The position numbers and the translations under genes are program-made. This document shows, in pieces, positions 18,670 through 27,236 of a stretch of DNA of 48,349 bases. The stretch covers positions 1 through 48,349 of the forward strand of contig JALOAT010000027.1 of NCBI GenBank assembly GCA_023228645.1, written 5' to 3'. The notes below the pieces were generated by a model that saw only the letters and a list, made by a program, of their open reading frames with translations, did not search any database and was not told the origin of the DNA. Source of the DNA: Gammaproteobacteria bacterium (GTDB lineage: Bacteria; Pseudomonadota; Gammaproteobacteria; Thiohalomonadales; Thiohalomonadaceae). Each line of letters begins with the position of its first letter. The first letter of the stretch is position 1.

Positions 18670-19476
18670 GTGAAAAGGTTTGTTGGCGGTTTTGTCATCG
18701 CAGCTGTTTTGAGTTTTGGGTGTGGGGCCGTAGCGGCAAAACCGACCACGCAGATCGAGAGCTACGGGATCTACGTAGCGGCGGACGAGGGATACGTCAA
18801 AGTCGCGCCTTACGCGCGTGATTACAGTTTCGTTGGGTTCAATTTCCTGAACGATCTCCCGTCTGTGATTCGGGGAGATGAATCACTGAGATTGGTCGTG
18901 TATGAGAAGGATTTCGAGCCGACGGCGATAGAACTGGCGTTGCGCCCCATCAAGACTGTCGTGGACATCCGCAAGCTGCAGTTCAGCGTCAAACCGCTGG
19001 GTAGGCCTGACATGTACGAGTTGTCGGTGGACATGGCGGTAAAGGACGGCGCCGTGCTGCAGATCCGCTCGTGGTCGTTCGAAAACTTTGGTGCCATCGT
19101 GCTGGGCGACACGCAGGCGGAGCTGGTCAAATACTTCAGTCAGAAGGACCTGCCTGACGCACCGGTGGTGGCGCAGTACCTCGACGATGCGCTGGTCGCG
19201 TTTCCCGAGAATTCCGAGTTGCGTACGCTGAGCGCTTATTGGAAGCAGGCCGCCAGAGACGAAAAGGACCGGCAGGCCTATGCCTATGTCGAGGAGAAGT
19301 GGCTGCAGTACGAGCAGGCCGAGAAGCTTGCCCTGAAACAACGTTATCTTGAGGCGCTCATCGTCGAGATAAACGGCTACCTGAGCGAGCACCCGGACGG
19401 GTACAAGGCGACCGAGGCCACGGAGCGAAAAGCGGCGGCAGAAGCGAAATTGAAGGAATATGAAACGCTGCTATAA
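18670..19476 (+). CDS. exported protein of unknown function
   Basis: A secreted protein of 268 residues with a signal peptide ending near GCGAVAA. The mature part begins with an immunoglobulin-like all-beta stretch (IESYGIYVAADEGYVKVAPY, SLRLVVYEKDFEPTAIEL) and ends in a long, charged helical region (about 190-268, rich in Glu, Lys and Ala) with coiled-coil character. The Shine-Dalgarno AGGGAGGG at 18656-18663 directly abuts ATG 18664 but stands 6 bases from GTG 18670, so GTG is the likelier start. I recognise no family. It has low-GC promoter-like sequence just upstream. Confidence 0.6.
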   Translation: MKRFVGGFVIAAVLSFGCGAVAAKPTTQIESYGIYVAADEGYVKVAPYARDYSFVGFNFLNDLPSVIRGDESLRLVVYEKDFEPTAIELALRPIKTVVDIRKLQFSVKPLGRPDMYELSVDMAVKDGAVLQIRSWSFENFGAIVLGDTQAELVKYFSQKDLPDAPVVAQYLDDALVAFPENSELRTLSAYWKQAARDEKDRQAYAYVEEKWLQYEQAEKLALKQRYLEALIVEINGYLSEHPDGYKATEATERKAAAEAKLKEYETLL

Positions 19477-19515
19477 GGCACGTGTTTCGCGTCGCCTTGC
19501 GGTGTAAAAAAGAGA

Positions 19516-19580
19516 TGGACTCATTTCCGAGCGCAGGGCTGTCGGCGATGTTAGGCATCGCAGCCAAGGAAATGAGTCCA
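19516..19580. terminator. long two-tier hairpin between convergent genes
   Basis: TGGACTCATTTCC (19516-19528) is the exact reverse complement of GGAAATGAGTCCA (19568-19580). Nested within are GGCT/AGCC (19537-19540 / 19562-19565) and GCGATG/CATCGC (19545-19550 / 19556-19561) with loop TTAGG. It sits between the 3' ends of two convergent genes, which suits a bidirectional terminator, but there is no clear T-run and the structure is unusually large. Confidence 0.5.
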
Positions 19581-19612
19581 GCCCCGCGCGCGGATCGATC
19601 GATAAGAGGCAT

Positions 19613-20068
19613 TCAGGCTTTCGGCACCTTCGATGCGTCAAAGCTTCCGATATTGGTAGCGAAGGACCAGAAATAACCATCCGGGTCGCGCAGCCCCACC
19701 CAACGATCGCCCCAGAACATGTCTTCCGGGCCCTGCAGGACTACCGCACCGGCCTCCCGCGCCCGTGCGGCCAGGGCATCCACGTCGGGACAATAGACGT
19801 AGAGGTTCATGGGAAGCTCGATGCCCATGTGGGCGGGCGTTTTCATGTCATGCCCGCCCATGGACGCTTCCGGCGAAAACATGATGACCGTGGCGTCCTG
19901 GTATTTCATGCTGGCATGCATGATGCGCCCGTCATCACCTGCAACAGTCCCCTCCGATTCAAATCCAAAGGCACGCTGGTAGAAATCGAGTGATGCCTTG
20001 GCGTCGGCGACAGTGAGGTAGGGGATTAACCAATTCATTCCTGCCGGACGGCCATCTTTCGCGGGCAT
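19613..20068 (-). CDS. VOC superfamily (glyoxalase/PhnB-like) protein
   Basis: A 151-residue protein with the paired beta-alpha-beta-beta-beta modules of the vicinal oxygen chelate fold: LIPYLTVADAKASLDFYQRA and FGFE in the first half, VYCPDVDALAARAREAGA and DRWVGLRDPDGYFWSF in the second. It resembles PhnB-type proteins of unknown substrate; whether metal ligands are complete is unclear. ATG 20068 is preceded on the minus strand by ACGGAGAA at good spacing. It is convergent with the secreted protein. Confidence 0.8.
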   Translation of the reverse strand: MPAKDGRPAGMNWLIPYLTVADAKASLDFYQRAFGFESEGTVAGDDGRIMHASMKYQDATVIMFSPEASMGGHDMKTPAHMGIELPMNLYVYCPDVDALAARAREAGAVVLQGPEDMFWGDRWVGLRDPDGYFWSFATNIGSFDASKVPKA

Positions 20069-20432
20069 GCGTGTTCTCCGTTGGTGAATTGCTGCCAGTG
20101 TAGGACAGGAAGGGGCGAGGCGGATGGGGGCTTGCCATCGCTGAACCGGACGGTTCTCGCTTCCGGCATCCTCGCGCATCCCGCGTGGGTTGTCGCGCCA
20201 CACGCGTCACGTTATGCGATGACGGTAGTCTATTTGCTCGCCACCGCTTTCGGTGGGGATGATTGGAGAATCAATGCACTGTCGGCGGATGGATGCAAGC
20301 TGCGCCACATGTTGCAGCAGCGCCGTCACGTAGCCGCTGCGCGCCAACGTGACCTACGGGACGGATTTCCCGCAGGTCACGTCACGGCGCCCGTTTACCG
20401 CGCCGCGGAGATGGCAGTCCCGGAGATGTCCG
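20069..20432. other. intergenic region with a REP-like palindrome
   Basis: No convincing gene in these 364 bases. They contain the start region of the VOC gene, a palindromic repeat at 20325-20357 and a second short inverted pair near 20383-20400. Both neighbouring genes are read leftwards, so the region lies downstream of rsgA. Confidence 0.5.
20325..20357 (-). repeat. REP-like palindrome, copy 3
   Basis: On the minus strand it reads GTAGGTCACGTTGGCGCGCA followed by GCGGCTACGTGAC, with a perfect GTCACGT/ACGTGAC stem. It matches the two elements at 3146-3176 and 3202-3228, seventeen kilobases away. It lies just downstream of rsgA. Confidence 0.6.
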
Positions 20433-21485
20433 TTACTGCCCCGAGCGTTGCTTGGTCGCCAGCGCGGAACGCACCATCTTGCCGAACGCGCGCTCGCGTC
20501 GGCGCCGCTCGTGCTCGGCGACGTGATGACGTTCTTCGGCGCGCAGTTTCAGATAGTGGGCCCAGACGTCCTCCGCCAGTTCGCCGCGCTCGACGGCAGC
20601 GCGCACGGCGCAGCCGGGTTCCTCCTCGTGGGTGCAGTCGATGAATCGGCAGGCGGGCGCCAGGTCTGCGATGGAGCGAAACTGCGCGTTTATGCCTCCC
20701 TCCGTTGTGAGTCCGACCTCGCGCATGCCCGGTACGTCGATGATGCATGCCCCGCCCGGCAAGCGGATCAGCGCGCGTGCGGTGGTGGTGTGGCGGCCCT
20801 TGGCATCGCGACGTGTCTCGCCGGTCGACTGCACCTCGACGCCGGCGAGATTGTTCACGAGCGTCGACTTCCCAACGCCGGAGGAGCCGACCACGACCAG
20901 GGTGGTGCCGGTGCTGAGCCATGGGGCGAGGCGCTCGGACAAGGGATCGCGCCGGGCGTCGACGCTCATCACGTCGGCGCCCGCGGGGAGCCGTGCCCGT
21001 ACCTGTTCCACGGCGGCCTCGGCATTTTCCGCCAGGTCCTGCTTGGTCAAGATCATCAGGGGCGTCACACCCGCCTGGGCGGCCATCACCAGATAGCGTT
21101 CGATGCGGTGCAGATTGAATTCGGCGTCGAGGCCGCTCACTACCAGCATCAGATCGACGTTGGCGGCGATGGCCTGGCTGTCGATGCCACCGGACTGACG
21201 CCGGGTGAGCAACGTGCGGCGCAGGAGGCATTCAATGATGACGGGTGCGTCCTGCTGTAACAGCACCCAGTCGCCCACGGTTGGCCGTTCGTCAGCGTGC
21301 TGGTATTGGAAACGTCCGGCCAGGGTTACCAGCATTTCCCCGTCGGCCGTGGCGACGCGATAGCTGCTGCGCTCGACGCGTATCACCCGCGCAGGGTGGA
21401 CGGTATCGAGCCGGTCGAGGGGAAGTTGTCCGAGGAAAAAGTTGCTCCAGCCGAAGGCAACGAGGCGTGAAAAATCGATAGACAC
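20433..21485 (-). CDS. rsgA: ribosome small-subunit biogenesis GTPase RsgA
   Basis: A circularly permuted GTPase that acts in late 30S subunit maturation. The 350-residue protein has an OB-fold domain (about 30-100), then G-motifs in permuted order: TKQD (147-150, G4), GSSGVGKS (200-207, P-loop) and DVPG (250-253, G3). The RRDAKGRHTTT switch region follows the P-loop. A zinc site is formed by Cys279, Cys284, His286 and Cys292. A basic Arg-rich helix closes the protein. Nothing else in the neighbourhood explains its position. Confidence 0.92.
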   Translation of the reverse strand: MSIDFSRLVAFGWSNFFLGQLPLDRLDTVHPARVIRVERSSYRVATADGEMLVTLAGRFQYQHADERPTVGDWVLLQQDAPVIIECLLRRTLLTRRQSGGIDSQAIAANVDLMLVVSGLDAEFNLHRIERYLVMAAQAGVTPLMILTKQDLAENAEAAVEQVRARLPAGADVMSVDARRDPLSERLAPWLSTGTTLVVVGSSGVGKSTLVNNLAGVEVQSTGETRRDAKGRHTTTARALIRLPGGACIIDVPGMREVGLTTEGGINAQFRSIADLAPACRFIDCTHEEEPGCAVRAAVERGELAEDVWAHYLKLRAEERHHVAEHERRRRERAFGKMVRSALATKQRSGQ

Positions 21486-21720
21486 GGGAGGTCATCCTCT
21501 CAACGAGTTCGTCAGGGCGTGGAGGCGCACAAAAGCACCGCCACAGTCGTAACGGAAAAGGTGTTGAGACTGCCGGGCCTGCGCTTAGCGAGCTTGCAGG
21601 CCGGCGCTGATGACAAGGTCCATCAAGCCTCCGACTGGCGGGGTAACGAAAGGTCTATCGCGGGATATCGTAGCACTGCGGCAAAAGAAACGCAGCGGCT
21701 TGCACCGACAGGTTTAACGA

Positions 21721-21754
21721 CCCCTCCGGCCTCGCCCGAGCCAGGCCGGAAGGG
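21721..21754 (-). terminator. hairpin downstream of the small membrane protein gene
   Basis: CCGGCCT and AGGCCGG form the core of a stem around a ten-base loop, extended by CCC/GGG. It lies 3' of the small minus-strand gene ending at 21787 and before rsgA. No strong T-run is seen. The rest of 21486-21720 holds no gene I can support. Confidence 0.45.
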
Positions 21755-21786
21755 TTCCCATGACGGTACGTTGGGGATACGGGTGG

Positions 21787-21966
21787 TTAATGCAGTCGCT
21801 TCCAGGCAAATACCAGACCCGAGATGGCCAATGCCGTCCCTGCCGCAGCGGGGATCGCCACCTTCTGGTAGCGGCGCCAGTAGAGTGGTGCGAGCACCTC
21901 CATTTTGGCTTTGGTGGTCTTTCCGGCGAGCTTGAGTTTGGTGGCGGACGAGATATTCAAGGCCAT
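21787..21966 (-). CDS. small membrane protein of unknown function (59 aa)
   Basis: The minus-strand frame from ATG 21966 to TAA gives a 59-residue protein starting MALNISSATKLKLAGKTTKA. A basic, amphipathic N-terminus is followed by a single hydrophobic segment near residues 36-54 (VAIPAAAGTALAISGLVFAW) and a short basic tail (KRLH). GGGAG lies about ten bases upstream on the minus strand. Codon use is G/C-ending like neighbouring genes. No family is recognised. Confidence 0.6.
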   Translation of the reverse strand: MALNISSATKLKLAGKTTKAKMEVLAPLYWRRYQKVAIPAAAGTALAISGLVFAWKRLH

Positions 21967-22558
21967 GGCGTCGTGCTCCCTTATCGGTTTGAGATGCCTG
22001 CTTGCCCCTGCTCATCAGCGGACGCGCGGGACGGCGATCACTCCGGTGAACACATCCGATCCCGGCAATCACTCCTTGCTACAGCGTAGCTCTGCCACGG
22101 CGCTTCACTGCGGAATTTTCTTTTGCTCGGGCCCACACCGATAACGTACTCTGGGGCTGCTTTGCCTGCCTCTGGCCGGGCATGGGAATCGCCGGGCGCT
22201 GCTTGAAACCTGTCACCCATTCCCAACACGGCCAGCGCGAAGGGTTTGACCTTCATCAAGGCGCGTATGCATGGCTGTGTCTGATAACTGACGTGCCCCC
22301 AACAAAGGGCAGATGCCTTCCGGGTTATTGCATGGAAACAAAGGTTGAGTTGAACGTCCATGAGCACCATGGCCAATACGCCGCAGCAGGGCGGGCACCG
22401 GAATCCGTCGGCAGCCCAATAAATACTCTGTTCGTGTGGGCCAGACACGTCCCTTGCGTGAATTGGATGTTGGGCGCGGCGCATTTCCCCGCCTCTTCGC
22501 GGACTTCGCGTTGCTCGTTTTTCATGGATTCCGAACGCATTCACCTGGACGGCGTGGT
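21967..22558. other. intergenic region upstream of the ccm operon
   Basis: Nearly 600 bases without a supportable gene. Short frames exist on both strands but show no family signal or consistent codon bias. The notable element is an FNR/DNR-like box at 22246-22259, with a -10-like TGATAA at 22282-22287 placed as expected for activation from position -41.5. It probably carries the promoter and a long leader for ccmA. Confidence 0.5.
22246..22259 (+). promoter_or_regulatory. FNR/ANR/DNR-type binding site (one mismatch) upstream of ccmA
   Basis: TTGACCTTCATCAA matches the consensus TTGATnnnnATCAA at nine of ten defined bases (C for T at the fifth). It is centred at 22252.5, which predicts a transcription start near 22294 if used as a class II site. 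It lies about 300 bases upstream of the ccmA start. Regulation of ccm by oxygen is inferred. Confidence 0.5.
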
Positions 22559-23212
22559 ATGGGCAGCCTGACCGCACCGGCCACCCAGTCTCCGAGCTTC
22601 TCCGTGAGCGGGCTTTCATTTACCCGCAACGACGAGTTGTTGTTTTCTGATCTGGAATTCCACCTCGCTCCAGGTGAGGTTCTGCTCGTCGAAGGACAGA
22701 ATGGCAGCGGAAAAACCACACTGCTGCGGACACTGTGCGGGCTGGCGATGCCCAGCGACGGCGAGATCCGCTGGTGTGGCCGGGACATCCGCGAGGTACG
22801 GCCGGAGTTTTTTGCCGACCTGGCTTACGTCGGCCACTGCGCCGGGCTGAAAGGCGAGTTGACGCCTGTCGAGAATCTGGCGTTCACCCAAGCCACGCAG
22901 CAAGCCCGCCACGATGTGGCGCCCACGGATGCGCTTGCGCGTCTGGGCTTGCCCGAGAATTGTGAATGGGTGCCATCGCGGTGCCTGTCCGCGGGCCAGC
23001 AGCGAAGGGTGGCCCTGGCCCGCCTGTTGGTAACCCAGGCGCGCCTGTGGGTCCTGGATGAGCCGTTTACGGCCCTGGACCTTGCAGGGCGGCGGCAGAT
23101 CGAGACGATGCTTGCCGAACATGCCGCCGCGGGCGGAATCGCCATATTGACGACGCATCATGTGCTAGAGGTGGACGGCGCATGCACCCGGCAACTGCGA
23201 CTCGGGCCATGA
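22559..23212 (+). CDS. ccmA: heme exporter ATP-binding protein CcmA
   Basis: ATPase of the CcmABCD complex that releases holo-CcmE for cytochrome c maturation. The 217-residue protein has Walker A EGQNGSGKTTLLR, signature LSAGQQRRVALARLL, Walker B LWVLDEPFTALD and the H-loop TTHH. The ATG at 22559 gives the normal length; a longer frame upstream lacks family similarity. The Shine-Dalgarno is weak. It opens an operon of nine genes, eight of whose junctions overlap or abut. Confidence 0.92.
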   Translation: MGSLTAPATQSPSFSVSGLSFTRNDELLFSDLEFHLAPGEVLLVEGQNGSGKTTLLRTLCGLAMPSDGEIRWCGRDIREVRPEFFADLAYVGHCAGLKGELTPVENLAFTQATQQARHDVAPTDALARLGLPENCEWVPSRCLSAGQQRRVALARLLVTQARLWVLDEPFTALDLAGRRQIETMLAEHAAAGGIAILTTHHVLEVDGACTRQLRLGP

Positions 23213-23892
23213 GCGGCGTCAGCTTATCGGGGGCCCTGTGGTCCATCCTCAAGCGCGACCTGCTGGTGGCCTATCGCCATCGGAGCCAACTCGCGAATCC
23301 ATTGTTGTTCTTCACCATGGTGGTAACGCTTTTCCCCCTCGGGCTCAGTCCCGATCCCCAATTACTGAGTACCATCGCCCCCGGCATCGTCTGGGTTGCA
23401 GCGCTGCTGGCGGCCATGTTGTCGCTGGAGGGGATGTTCCGCTCCGATTTCGAGGACGGCACGCTCGAACAGATGTTGCTGAGCCCCCATCCGCTCTCTC
23501 TGCTGGTCTTGACCAAGATCACCGCGCACTGGCTGATCAGCGGCGTACCGTTGCTCCTGATGGCACCGTTGCTCGGCGGTCTCTTGAATATCCGGCCCGA
23601 GTCAATCGGTATACTGCTGGCGACGCTGGCCTTGGGGACGCCGCTGTTGAGCCTGATCGGCGCGATTGCAGTGGCCCTGACAGTCGGCCTGCGCCGGGGT
23701 GGGGTGCTGCTGTCGCTGCTGGTTCTGCCGCTCTACATCCCCGTGCTCATTTTCGGGGCCGGTGCGGTGAGCAATGCCGCAGCCGGCATGGACGTGACGG
23801 GTCAACTGGCGGTACTCGGTGCGCTGCTGGCCTTTGCTTTCGGGACGGCGCCGTTTGCAGCGGCGGCGGCCCTCCGGATCAGTCTGAACTAG
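23209..23892 (+). CDS. ccmB: heme exporter permease CcmB
   Basis: Integral membrane partner of CcmA: 227 residues, six predicted hydrophobic segments, with the family blocks RSDFEDGTLEQMLLSPHPL and LLSLIGAIAVALTVGLRRGG. Its start overlaps the ccmA stop (ATGA), implying translational coupling. The next gene begins directly after the TAG. Confidence 0.92.
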   Translation: MSGVSLSGALWSILKRDLLVAYRHRSQLANPLLFFTMVVTLFPLGLSPDPQLLSTIAPGIVWVAALLAAMLSLEGMFRSDFEDGTLEQMLLSPHPLSLLVLTKITAHWLISGVPLLLMAPLLGGLLNIRPESIGILLATLALGTPLLSLIGAIAVALTVGLRRGGVLLSLLVLPLYIPVLIFGAGAVSNAAAGMDVTGQLAVLGALLAFAFGTAPFAAAAALRISLN

Positions 23893-24654
23893 ATGCTTGA
23901 CACCATGTGGAACTGGTTGCACAAACTGGCCTCGCCACCGATGTTCTACCGCTTTGCCGGACCGGCTGCCAACGGCTTCGGCTGGCTGAGCCTGGCGCTG
24001 TTGCTGCCGGGGATTTTTCTCAGCCTGGCCGGTTCGCCGCCCGATTATCAGCAGGGTGAGAGTGTGCGGATCATGTATGTCCATGTCCCCGCGGCCTGGC
24101 TGTCCATGTTCGTTTATATGTCGATGGCCGGGGCTGCGGTCGTTGGTCTGGTGTGGCGCATCAAGGTGAGCCACGCGTTCGTCCGCGCCAGCGCGCCCAT
24201 CGGCGCCGCATTTACCTTCCTCGCATTGGTGACCGGTTCGCTGTGGGGCAAGCCCATGTGGGGGACGTGGTGGATCTGGGATGCCCGCCTGACCTCGGAA
24301 CTCATCCTGTTGTTCCTTTACCTCGGCTTTGTCGCCCTGCAATCGGCCATCGAGGATCGCGACACCGCGGACCGCGCGGGCGCCATCCTGGTACTGGTGG
24401 GTGTGGTGAACATTCCGATCATTCATTACTCGGTGGAGTGGTGGAACACCTTGCACCAGGGGGCGACGGTGACCAAATTCGACAAGCCCTCCATCGACTG
24501 GCGCATGCTGTTGCCGCTTCTCCTCATGGCGATGTCCTTCACGTTTTACTACGCGAGCGCCGCCCTGCGCCGCACGCGCTGCGAGATCCTCGAACGGGAA
24601 CGCAACAGCGAATGGGTGCGGGAACTGACGGGAGGCATCGATGCCGTTCAATGA
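23893..24654 (+). CDS. ccmC: heme handling protein CcmC
   Basis: Transfers heme to CcmE in the periplasm. The 253-residue membrane protein has six helices and the tryptophan-rich WWD motif of heme-handling proteins (GKPMWGTWWIWDARLTSEL), with His residues in the flanking periplasmic loops (YVHVPAAWLS and IIHYSVEWWNTLHQG). It abuts ccmB with no gap and overlaps ccmD by 14 bases. Confidence 0.94.
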   Translation: MLDTMWNWLHKLASPPMFYRFAGPAANGFGWLSLALLLPGIFLSLAGSPPDYQQGESVRIMYVHVPAAWLSMFVYMSMAGAAVVGLVWRIKVSHAFVRASAPIGAAFTFLALVTGSLWGKPMWGTWWIWDARLTSELILLFLYLGFVALQSAIEDRDTADRAGAILVLVGVVNIPIIHYSVEWWNTLHQGATVTKFDKPSIDWRMLLPLLLMAMSFTFYYASAALRRTRCEILERERNSEWVRELTGGIDAVQ

Positions 24655-24805
24655 GTTTCTGGGCATGGGCGGGTATGGCTTTTACGTCTGGACCAGTTGG
24701 GCGCTGGCGTTTGTCGTGCTGATCGTCAACTACATCGCGCCCCTACGGCGCGAAAAGCAGCTTTTGCGACAGTTCAGTCGCCGTGAACGCCGGAGGACCC
24801 AATGA
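24641..24805 (+). CDS. ccmD: heme exporter protein CcmD
   Basis: A small (54-residue) membrane protein required to free holo-CcmE from CcmABC. It begins MPFNEFLGMGGYGFYVWTSW with one membrane helix and ends in a strongly basic cytoplasmic tail (RREKQLLRQFSRRERRR), the standard CcmD layout. The start lies within the end of ccmC and the stop overlaps ccmE (ATGA). Confidence 0.9.
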   Translation: MPFNEFLGMGGYGFYVWTSWALAFVVLIVNYIAPLRREKQLLRQFSRRERRRTQ

Positions 24806-25260
24806 CTCCGAGGCAGCGCAATCGTCTTGCTCTCGTCGCCCTCATCGTGATCAGTGTCGGTGTCGCCATGGCCCTCGCGCTGGTGGCCCTGCGGGAGAAT
24901 ATCAACCTGTTCTACAGCCCCACGCAGATCGCGGCCGGTGAGGCGCCGCGCAATCACACCTTCCGGGTTGGCGGGATCGTCGCCGCTGGCAGTGTCCAGC
25001 GTGCTGAAGGGTTGAAAGTCAATTTCGACGTCACCGACGGCGCGCACACCGTGACCGTCGCTTATGAAGGTATCCTTCCCGACCTGTTCCGCGAAGGGCA
25101 GGGTATCGTCGCCCAGGGCCGTTTCGACGCCGACGGGGGCATCGTGGCCGATCAGGTGCTGGCCAAGCACGATGAGAACTACATGCCTCCCGAAGTGGCC
25201 GACGCGCTGAAGACCGCCGAGAGCATCGGTGTGGTCAATCCGCACGCGCCCGGTAAGTAA
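24802..25260 (+). CDS. ccmE: periplasmic heme chaperone CcmE
   Basis: Binds heme covalently and hands it to CcmF/H. The 152-residue protein has an N-terminal membrane anchor (about 8-30), an OB-fold domain, and the heme-attachment motif LAKHDENYMPPEV with the conserved His123 followed by Tyr127. It overlaps ccmD by four bases. Confidence 0.94.
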   Translation: MTPRQRNRLALVALIVISVGVAMALALVALRENINLFYSPTQIAAGEAPRNHTFRVGGIVAAGSVQRAEGLKVNFDVTDGAHTVTVAYEGILPDLFREGQGIVAQGRFDADGGIVADQVLAKHDENYMPPEVADALKTAESIGVVNPHAPGK

Positions 25261-25262
25261 CA

Positions 25263-27236
25263 ATGTTGCCCGAACTAGGTCACTTCGCCCTCATCCTCGC
25301 CCTGTGCGTTGCCATCGTCCAGGGCACGCTGCCGCTCATTGGCGCCAGGCGCGGTGTGGGGAACTGGATGGCGCTGGCCCGGCCCGCGGCCTGGGCGCAG
25401 TTCCTGTTACTCTGTGTCGCCTTCGGTTTTCTGACCCATGCCTTCGTCGACAATGATTTCTCGGTGGCTTATGTGGCGCAGAATTCCAACAGCGCCTTGC
25501 CACTCATCTATCGGATTTCGGCGGTGTGGGGCGGCCACGAAGGCTCGTTGCTGCTGTGGGGCGTGCTGCTCGGCGGATGGGCCGCGGCGGTCGGCGTATT
25601 CAGTCGTCGCCTGCCGCTCGACATGGTGGCACGGGTCATCGGCATCATGGGCCTGGTCAGCATCGGTTTTCTGCTCTTCACGCTGCTCACCTCCAATCCG
25701 TTCGAGCGGTTGAGTCCGGCCCCCATGGACGGGCGCGACCTCAACCCGCTTCTGCAAGACCCCGGCCTGGTGCTCCATCCGCCGATGCTCTACATGGGGT
25801 ACGTGGGATTTTCAGTTGCCTTCGCTTTCGCTTTGGCGGCCCTCATCAGCGGCCGCCTGGATGCCGCTTGGGCGCGCTGGTCGCGGCCCTGGACAGTGGT
25901 GGCATGGGTTTTCATGACCCTTGGCATCGCCCTCGGTAGCTGGTGGGCCTATTACGAACTCGGCTGGGGCGGCTGGTGGTTCTGGGACCCGGTCGAGAAT
26001 GCCTCGCTCATGCCCTGGCTGGTGGGCACGGCCCTGCTGCATTCGCTGGCCGTCTCGGAAAAACGCAGCGCGTTCAAAAGCTGGACCGTGCTGCTCGCGA
26101 TCTTCACCTTTGCCTTGGTGCTGCTCGGGACTTTCCTGGTCCGCTCCGGTGTGATCACCTCGGTCCACGCCTTCGCCAGCGATCCGGGGCGAGGCATCTT
26201 CATCCTGGTCCTGCTCGGCACGGTGGTGGGCGCCTCGCTTTCCGTCTACGCCTGGCGTGCGCCAACGGTACAGAGCACCGGCCGCTTCGCACTTCTGTCC
26301 AGGGAAACGAGCCTGCTCGGCAACAACATTTTGCTGGTGGTCGCGGCCGCCTCCGTACTGCTCGGTACCCTCTACCCTCTGGTGCTGGATGCGTTCGGCT
26401 TGGGCAAGATTTCGGTCGGCGCTCCATACTTCAACACCATCTTCATCCCGCTCATGGTTCCCCTGGTATTCATGCTGGGCCTAGGGCCTTTGCTGCGCTG
26501 GAAGCGCGATGACTTGAGCCGGGTCGGCCGTTCCGTCTGGATTGCGCTGGCGCTCTGCGTCCTGTCGGGATTGCTGCTGCCGTGGGTGCTGTTCCATGCG
26601 CTTGATCCGCGTGCGGTCCTGGGCGTCGGACTCGCTCTTTGGGTGCTGTTGACGCTCGCCATTGATATTCATCGCCGCACCCGCCAGCGTGGGCTCTGGC
26701 CGGGAATGCTGAAGCTGTCGCCCAGCTTCTGGGGCATGGCCATCTCCCATCTTGGTGTGGCCGTTACCGTCATCGGCATCACGCTGTCCAGCCACTACAG
26801 CATCGAACGGGATATCCGTATGACGCCGGGCGAGGCGGTGGTGCTGGGGGAGTACCGTTTTGTGTTCGAGGGCGTCCAGGACCGGTCAGGCCCCAACTAC
26901 GATGCCAGCACCGCGTTCCTGAAGGTCCATCGTGACGGCAAAGAAATCGCGACGCTGCGCACCGAGAAGCGGCTCTACCGGGTCCAGCGCATGCCCATGA
27001 CCGAGGCGGGTATCGACGCCGGTCTTTTCCGTGACCTTTATGTGGCTGTCGGCGAACCCCTCGATGGCGGCGCCTGGGCCATGCGGGTGTATTACAAGCC
27101 GTTCATCCGCTGGATATGGGGCGGTGCGTTGATGATGTCGCTGGGTGGGTTGCTCGTCGTGGCCGACCGCCGCTACCGCCTGGGGGCACGCTCCGGAACC
27201 ACTGAAGAATTGCTGGCTGTCACCACGAGATCATGA
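25263..27236 (+). CDS. ccmF: cytochrome c heme lyase subunit CcmF
   Basis: Large membrane subunit that joins heme to CxxCH apocytochromes. The 657-residue protein has more than a dozen hydrophobic segments, the WWD heme motif GWGGWWFWDPVENAS, and an early VWGGHEGSLLLW block with a His ligand. Length and order of blocks are normal for CcmF. It begins two bases after the ccmE stop and overlaps ccmG by four bases. Confidence 0.94.
   Translation: MLPELGHFALILALCVAIVQGTLPLIGARRGVGNWMALARPAAWAQFLLLCVAFGFLTHAFVDNDFSVAYVAQNSNSALPLIYRISAVWGGHEGSLLLWGVLLGGWAAAVGVFSRRLPLDMVARVIGIMGLVSIGFLLFTLLTSNPFERLSPAPMDGRDLNPLLQDPGLVLHPPMLYMGYVGFSVAFAFALAALISGRLDAAWARWSRPWTVVAWVFMTLGIALGSWWAYYELGWGGWWFWDPVENASLMPWLVGTALLHSLAVSEKRSAFKSWTVLLAIFTFALVLLGTFLVRSGVITSVHAFASDPGRGIFILVLLGTVVGASLSVYAWRAPTVQSTGRFALLSRETSLLGNNILLVVAAASVLLGTLYPLVLDAFGLGKISVGAPYFNTIFIPLMVPLVFMLGLGPLLRWKRDDLSRVGRSVWIALALCVLSGLLLPWVLFHALDPRAVLGVGLALWVLLTLAIDIHRRTRQRGLWPGMLKLSPSFWGMAISHLGVAVTVIGITLSSHYSIERDIRMTPGEAVVLGEYRFVFEGVQDRSGPNYDASTAFLKVHRDGKEIATLRTEKRLYRVQRMPMTEAGIDAGLFRDLYVAVGEPLDGGAWAMRVYYKPFIRWIWGGALMMSLGGLLVVADRRYRLGARSGTTEELLAVTTRS

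Noticed and set aside
20349..21260. Plus-strand frame of 303 codons opposite rsgA
   Set aside because: Antisense shadow of a gene with all GTPase motifs.
22182..22571. Plus-strand frame of 129 codons before ccmA
   Set aside because: No Shine-Dalgarno or recognisable protein features, many Cys, His and Trp, and it overlaps the likely promoter region of ccmA.
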